This document shows positions 59,910 through 64,000 of a stretch of DNA of 64,000 nt, piece by piece. Origin of the DNA: Hydractinia symbiolongicarpus. Its lineage: Eukaryota; Cnidaria; Hydrozoa; Anthoathecata; Hydractiniidae. Positions within the stretch are counted from its first letter, which is position 1. Every line of letters starts with the position of its first letter. Both the position numbers and the translations under genes were made by a program. The DNA lies in NCBI RefSeq assembly GCF_029227915.1, contig NC_079879.1:248001-312000 (forward strand), written 5' to 3'. The notes beneath the pieces were generated by a model. That model did not search any database and was not told where the DNA came from. It saw only the letters and a list, made by a program, of their open reading frames with translations.

Positions 59910-62250
59910 TCAAAAGTATACAAAGAAAGTACGCAGGGAGTAAACTCATTTCCCGAACGATTTTTTAAATTAATTTTTCACCACTAAAACGCATGAGACT
60001 TGTAGTTTGCAAAAATGATTTCATTTTTGATGGGACGCTGAATAAAAGGAGTTTAACCGCCGGCAAACGAAAACGCGGGAGTTTCCGTAAATTCCGGCTG
60101 GACCCGTATAGTCGAATGTATACAAAGAAAGTAAACTGGGAGTAAACTCATTTCCCGAACAATTTTTTAAAATAATTTTTACCGCTAAAACGCATAAGAT
60201 TTGTAATTTTCAAAAACGATTTCATTCTTGATGAGACGCTGAATAAAAGGAGTTTAATCTCCGGCAAACGAAAACCCGCGATTTCCCGTAAATCCCAGAC
60301 TCGGCCTGTATAGTCGAATGTATACAAAGAAAGTACGCAGGGAGTAAACTCATTTCCCGAACGATTCTTTAAATTATTTTTCACCACAAAAACGCATGAG
60401 ACTTGTAGTTTTCAAAAATGATTTCATTTTTGATGAGACACTGAATAAAAGGAGTTTAATCTCTCGCAAACGAAAACCCGCGACTTCCCGTAAATCCCAG
60501 ACTCGGCCGTATAGTCGAATGTATACAAAGAAAGTAAACTGGGAGTAAACTCATTTCCCGAACGATTTTTTAAATTAATTTTTTACCACAAAAACGCATA
60601 AGACTTGTAGCTTTCAAAAACGATTTCATTCTTGATGAGACGCTGAATAAAAGGAGTTTAATCTCTCGCAAACGAAAACCCGCGACTTCCCGTAAATCCC
60701 GGACTCGGCCCGCATAGTCAAAAGTATACAAAGAAAGTACCCAGGGAGTAAAATCATTTCCCGAACGATTCTTTATATTATTTTTCACCACTAAAACGCA
60801 TGAGACTTGTAGTTTTCAAAAACGGATTCATTTTTGATGAGACGCTGAATAAAAGGAGTTTAATCTCCGGCAAACGAAAACCCGCGATTTCCCGTAAATC
60901 CCAGACCCGGCCCGTATAGTCAAAAGTATACAAAGAAAGTACGCAGGGAGTAAACTCATTTCCCGAACGATTTTTTAAATTAATTTTTCACCACTAAAAC
61001 GCATGAGACTTGTAGTTTTCAAAAATGATTTCATTTTTGATGAGACGCTGAATAAAAGGAGTTTAATCGCCGGCAAACGAAAACGCGGGAGTTTCCGTAA
61101 ATTCCGGGCTGGATCCGTATAGACGAATGTATACAAAGAAAGTACCCAGGGAGTAAACTCATTTCCGGAACGATTTTTTAAAATAATTTTTACAACTAAA
61201 ACGCATAAGACTTGTAATTTTCAAAAACGATTTCATTCTTGATGAGACGCTGAATAAAAGAAGTTTAATCTCCGGCAAACGAAAACCCGCGATTTCCCGT
61301 AAATCCCAGACTCGGCCCGTATAGTCGAATGTATACAAAGAAAGTACGCAGGGAGTAAACTCATTTCCCGAACGATTCTTTAAATTATTTTTCACCATTA
61401 AAACGCATGAGACTTGTAGTTTTCAAAAACGATTTCATTTTTGATGAGACGCTGAATAAAAGGAGTTTAATCTCCGGCAAACGAAAACCCGCGATTTCCC
61501 GTAAATCCCGGACCCGGCCCGTATAGTCAAAAGTATACAAAGAAAGTACGCAGGGAGTAAACTCATTTCCCGAACGATTTTTTAAATTAATTTTTTACCA
61601 CTAAAACGCATGAGACTTGTAGTTTTCAAAAATGATTTCATTCTTGATGAGACGCTGAATAAAAGAAGTTTAACGCCGGCAAACAAAAACCCGCGATTTC
61701 CCGTAGATCCCGGGCTTGGCCCGTATAGTCAAAAGTATACAAAGAAATTACGCAGGGAGTAAACTCATTTCCCGAACGATTCTTTAAATTAAATTTTCAC
61801 CACTAAAACGCATGAGACTTGTAGTTTTCAAAAACGATTTCATTTTTGATGAGACGCTGAATAAAAGGAGTTTAATCGCCGGCAAACGAAAACGCGGGAG
61901 TTTCCGTAAATTCCGGGCTGGACCCGTATAGTCGAATGTATACAAAGAAAGTAAACTGGGAGTAAACTCATTTCCCAAACGATTTTTTAAAATAATTTTT
62001 ACCACTAAAACGCATAAGACTTGTAATTTTTAAAAACGATTTCATTCTTGATGAGACGCTGAATAAAAGGAGTTTAATCTCCGGCAAACGAAAACCCGCG
62101 ATTTCCCGTAAATCCCGGACCCGGCCCGTATAGTCAAAAGTATATAAAGAAAGTACGCAGGGAGTAAATTCATTTCCCGAACGATTTTTTAAATTAATTT
62201 TTTACCACAAAAACGCATAAGACTTGTAGCTTTCAAAAACGATTTCATTC
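59910..62250. repeat. Divergent satellite units next to the LINE
   Basis: These units carry changes rarely seen elsewhere: 'aaacgcggga' followed by 'gtttccg' at 60,071, 61,081 and 61,890 (spaced by five and four units), 'tctctcgcaaacg' near 60,460 and 60,663, 'tttaaaataatttttac' near 60,168, 61,182 and 61,990. The 1,010-bp spacing hints at an old 5-mer. Greater divergence is typical of array edges or of segments no longer homogenised. The last unit stops in 'gatttcattct' at ~62,251. Confidence 0.75.
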
Positions 62251-62256
62251 TGACAA
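62246..62256. other. Satellite/LINE junction
   Basis: The satellite text 'aacgatttcattc' should continue 'ttgatgagac' but instead reads 'tgacaaaaaatc' and never returns to satellite in this window. The two sequences share TGA at the break, so the exact base is uncertain by about three positions. The element begins inside its esterase coding region, which is what a 5'-truncated LINE copy looks like; joining by microhomology is usual for such 5' ends. The 3' end and any target-site duplication lie beyond the window. Confidence 0.85.
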
Positions 62257-62746
62257 AAAATCTAAAGTTACGCAAATAATTGGAGACTCGATTGTAAAAG
62301 AAGTGAAGGGCTGGAAACTTTCTTCAAACGAGAACAAGATTATAGTGAAATCCTTCTCTGGAGCCACGACTAAATGCATGGAAAGTTACGCAATACCAAC
62401 TACGAACATGTCTCCCGATAACATTATTATTCATTGTGGCACTAACGATCTTAATAGAATCGAAACCGATCAAATTGCTCAAAACATAGTAAAATTGGCT
62501 ATTAAATTGAAATCTGGTGAAAATAATGTAATGATATCGGGCATAATTCAACGAAAAGACAGACTAAATGAAAAGGTAATGGCAGTCAACAAATCTCTTG
62601 CTCATCTTTGCGAACAAAGAAACATCGGCTTTATCAATAATGATAATATAAACCCCGACTTACATTTGAATAGAAGTCGCCTTCACCTAAATATGAAAGG
62701 GACTTCAATATTGTCTCGGAACTTTCTACAGGTGATTGAGGATTGA
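62252..62746 (+). CDS. LINE ORF1 C-terminal part: SGNH-type esterase domain, 5' truncated
   Basis: 164 codons remain before the stop. The start is lost: the frame is simply open into the satellite on its left, and a GTG at 62,303 is not a credible start. Numbering from the first element codon, the SGNH blocks are visible: block I as IIGDS with the nucleophile Ser13; a Gly in 'FSGATT' at residue 37 fitting block II; HCGTND at 61-66 with Asn65 of block III; and RLHLN at 143-147 with His145 of block V. The usual Asp three residues before that His is Ser142 here. Family members hydrolyse ester bonds; in L2 elements the esterase belongs to an ORF1 protein that also binds nucleic acid. The coiled-coil or RNA-binding N-terminus is missing, so this copy cannot make a full ORF1 protein. 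Confidence 0.88.
   Translation, partial: DKKSKVTQIIGDSIVKEVKGWKLSSNENKIIVKSFSGATTKCMESYAIPTTNMSPDNIIIHCGTNDLNRIETDQIAQNIVKLAIKLKSGENNVMISGIIQRKDRLNEKVMAVNKSLAHLCEQRNIGFINNDNINPDLHLNRSRLHLNMKGTSILSRNFLQVIED
62744..62746 (+). other. In-frame TGA between esterase and endonuclease frames
   Basis: The esterase and endonuclease are in the same frame, and this TGA (followed by CAC) is the only stop between the satellite junction and base 64,000. The next in-frame ATG is 62,846, 99 bases on. The intervening 33 codons are open and end in 'TLRRSN'. It may be the natural ORF1 stop, with ORF2 started separately or by readthrough or reinitiation, or a nonsense mutation in a once single frame. Confidence 0.9.
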
Positions 62747-62845
62747 CACAAAAAACCTGTCGAAATTTACGACACAGATCCACCGAACACTGCCTCAGAT
62801 ACTTTTGATTCAACATATGATATTTTCACTCTACGTCGCAGTAAC

Positions 62846-64000
62846 ATGTGTAACTTGATAGTCGGTCATTTGAACGTAAACTCGTTGCGAAACAAGTTCG
62901 AAGAAATTGATTTAACTTTCAAGCACAATATTGATGTTCTGCTTCTAACTGAAACGAAAATAGATGAATCGTTCACTGATGCTCAATTTAAGTTAGATAA
63001 TTACGCAATTCTGAGGAAAGATAGAAATGGACATGGTGGCGGTATTTTACTCTATATAAATGAAAATATTCCCTTCAAAGTGTTGCGAAAATATACTTTA
63101 CCGGATGATATCGAAGTTTTAGTTGTCGAAATAAATCTTCGAAAACGCAAATGGCTTTTAATCGGTGCATATAAACCACCGTTACAAAAAAATTACTACT
63201 TTTTAACTCAAATCGCAAATGTATTGATTTCACATCTCAACTATCACGAAAACATCATAATTATGGGTGATTTAAACATGGAAATAAGTGACACAGATTT
63301 CGATAACTTCATTTCAACATACGACCTCCATAGACTAATCAAATCACCAACCTGCTTTAAGTCAAGTACTTCGCCTTCTTGCATTGATCACATATTAACA
63401 AATCAACCAAATTTCTTTAAAAATAGTGTAACAATCGAAACTGGCATATCAGATTGGCATTTATTTGTTGGAAGTGTGATGAGAATGAACGTGATTAAAG
63501 GCGACCCAATTGTGAAACACTACAGAAATTACAACAAAATTGACTACTTTGATTTTGAAAGAACATTATCAATGAACTTTTTGAAATTACTTGAGAACAA
63601 TTACGACTTTAACCAATTCAACTTATGCATCACGTCTACGCTAAACCATTTTGCACCATTGAAAAAGAAAATACTAAGATTCAATAACGCACCTTTTATC
63701 ACCAAGGAGCTTTGCAAAGCTATTATGCACAGATCCAAACTTCGTCGCATATATAACAAATCACGATCAAAAGAAAATTGGTCCAACTTCACTAGACAGA
63801 GAAACTACTGTGTTTCCTTATTACGAAAAACCAGACGTTCGTATTTCAAGGGTTTACGTATGACAAGCATTACTGATAATAAAAAGTTCTGGAAGTCTGT
63901 CAAGCCATTGTTTTTAAACGTTAGTTATAACACCAACAAAATTATCTTAATCGAGAAAGAAAAGATAGTCACCGACGAACAAAAATTATGCAAAATCTTC
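62846..64000 (+). CDS. LINE ORF2, endonuclease domain and linker, 3' end beyond window
   Basis: 385 codons from the first in-frame ATG with no stop. The frame also extends upstream to 62,747, so the start is uncertain. Residues 1-210 form an endonuclease/exonuclease/phosphatase-family domain: HLNVNS with Asn10 at 8-13; TETK with catalytic Glu36; GGGILLYI at 64-71; GAYKPP at 107-112; MGDLN with Asp142 and Asn144 at 140-144; CIDHILTN with Asp181 at 179-186; and SDWH with Asp203 and His205 at 202-205. All key residues are present, so the domain looks able to nick target DNA for target-primed reverse transcription. Residues 211-385 are the spacer, with a very basic part after APLKKK (270 on) containing several Arg/Lys-rich helices. 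The reverse transcriptase motifs would follow past base 64,000. Confidence 0.92.
   Translation, partial: MCNLIVGHLNVNSLRNKFEEIDLTFKHNIDVLLLTETKIDESFTDAQFKLDNYAILRKDRNGHGGGILLYINENIPFKVLRKYTLPDDIEVLVVEINLRKRKWLLIGAYKPPLQKNYYFLTQIANVLISHLNYHENIIIMGDLNMEISDTDFDNFISTYDLHRLIKSPTCFKSSTSPSCIDHILTNQPNFFKNSVTIETGISDWHLFVGSVMRMNVIKGDPIVKHYRNYNKIDYFDFERTLSMNFLKLLENNYDFNQFNLCITSTLNHFAPLKKKILRFNNAPFITKELCKAIMHRSKLRRIYNKSRSKENWSNFTRQRNYCVSLLRKTRRSYFKGLRMTSITDNKKFWKSVKPLFLNVSYNTNKIILIEKEKIVTDEQKLCKIF

Larger units (their letters stand above)
1..62250. repeat. Satellite DNA array, ~202-203 bp monomer, ~307 copies
   Basis: The same ~202-203 bp unit repeats head to tail without interruption and always in the same orientation. 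In + orientation each unit reads: the 'cccgtatagtc' start; a purine-rich stretch around 'agtacgcaggga' (or 'agtaaactggga'); 'gtaaactcatttcccgaacg'; an AT tract around TTTAAATTA; 'accactaaaacgcatgag'; 'cttgtagttttcaaaa'; 'gatttcatttttgatgagac'; 'gctgaataaaaggagtttaa'; and a CpG-rich end (tcgccggcaaacgaaaacc, then cgcgatttcccgtaaatcc). The number of units is estimated from array length and mean period. Monomers are mostly related at about 90% identity or better by eye. Such long, ordered arrays are typical of centromeric or pericentromeric satellites. Function is inferred only, and I do not recognise the family by name. Confidence 0.98.
62252..64000 (+). mobile_element. Non-LTR retrotransposon (LINE), CR1/L2-like, 5'-truncated, runs off window
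   Basis: This is the only non-satellite DNA. One + strand frame encodes, in order, an SGNH-type esterase domain (62,252-62,743), a TGA, and an apurinic-like endonuclease followed by the linker that normally precedes reverse transcriptase. An esterase in the first protein and this endonuclease in the second are known from CR1 and L2 clade LINEs (for instance the zebrafish L2 ORF1 esterase). No frameshift is seen over 1.7 kb, so the copy is fairly young. The reverse transcriptase and 3' tail are outside the window, so the clade is not settled. Confidence 0.9.

Noticed and set aside
23959-62005. Dozens of 70-79 codon minus-strand open frames with nearly the same product (and two of 121 codons)
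   Set aside because: They are the same satellite text read once per monomer. Where I checked the first codon it is GTG, not ATG; frame shifts at each unit because 202 and 203 are not multiples of 3; there is no promoter, poly-A signal context or domain. Longer ones come from single-base indels.
1-62250. CRISPR array
   Set aside because: Regular repeats without unique spacers: the whole ~202 bp is repeated, and the setting is eukaryotic.
1-62250. CENP-B box in the monomer
   Set aside because: I looked for TTCG-N4-A-N2-CGGG on both strands. The best place, TTCGGGAAATG on the minus strand, lacks the final CGGG, so there is no box.
1-62250. tRNA-derived SINE or Pol III promoter in each unit
   Set aside because: 'agtcgaatgtat' and 'gcttgacccg' look faintly like a B box but do not match GWTCRANNC, and there is no A box at a proper distance or tRNA fold.
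62303-62305. GTG at 62,303 as the start of the esterase protein
   Set aside because: The essential IIGDS block lies upstream of it (62,276-62,290), so the protein must have begun further left, in sequence lost by truncation.
62324-63792. Minus-strand open frames of 60-75 codons within the LINE (62,324-62,551; 62,634-62,816; 63,601-63,792)
   Set aside because: They lie opposite well-supported esterase and ORF2 coding sequence and have no motifs; they are antisense shadows.

Overview
The window is almost entirely one tandem satellite DNA array. From base 1 to about 62,250 it holds roughly 307 head-to-tail copies of a ~202-203 bp monomer, all in the same orientation, with no host gene inside. 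The last ~1.75 kb (62,252-64,000) is a different, AT-rich sequence: a 5'-truncated non-LTR retrotransposon (LINE, CR1/L2-like) on the + strand. It encodes an SGNH-type esterase domain, an in-frame TGA, and then the apurinic-like endonuclease part of a second protein that runs off the window end. This is eukaryotic nuclear DNA, from repetitive and probably heterochromatic chromatin. The LINE's esterase plus endonuclease layout resembles elements common in invertebrates such as anthozoan cnidarians. That assignment rests on general family knowledge and is tentative.

Within the array, two intermixed monomer classes can be told apart by linked differences. Class A has 'cccggacccggcccgtatag', then 'tcaaaagt', 'gtacgcaggg' and 'gcatgag'. 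Class B has 'cccgggcttgacccg', then 'tcgaatgt', 'gtaaactggg' and often 'gcataag'. The left third (1 to ~22.8 kb) averages ~203 bp per monomer and the right two thirds ~202.3 bp, so there are two homogenisation domains.

Over most of its length the array is built of tandem higher-order repeats (HORs), which I located by measuring exact distances between rare private variants: a 5-mer of 1,015 bp (~0.26-2.0 kb); an 8-mer of 1,624 bp (3.4-6.2 kb); a 14-mer of 2,842 bp (7.7-13.45 kb); a 19-mer of 3,855 bp (13.45-21.2 kb) with a 7-mer of 1,420 bp nested in it; a 30-mer of 6,072 bp (22.8-33.9 kb) whose second copy has lost five monomers in steps; a 5-mer of 1,012 bp present 3.3 times (35.0-38.4 kb); a 7-mer of 1,416 bp (41.0-43.8 kb); and a 27-mer of 5,462 bp (44.0-54.5 kb) made of a 15-mer plus a 12-mer, overlapping a further 15-mer duplication of 3,034 bp (to 57.05 kb). 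The last ~2.2 kb before the LINE carries more divergent monomers.

I see no tRNA, rRNA, CRISPR or host protein gene. The many short open frames in the array are the same monomer read again and again, and I do not treat them as genes. The main biology here is satellite evolution (nested segmental duplication, unit-length deletion, CpG decay, a conserved dyad symmetry) plus a LINE insertion whose two coding domains share one frame broken only by a TGA.
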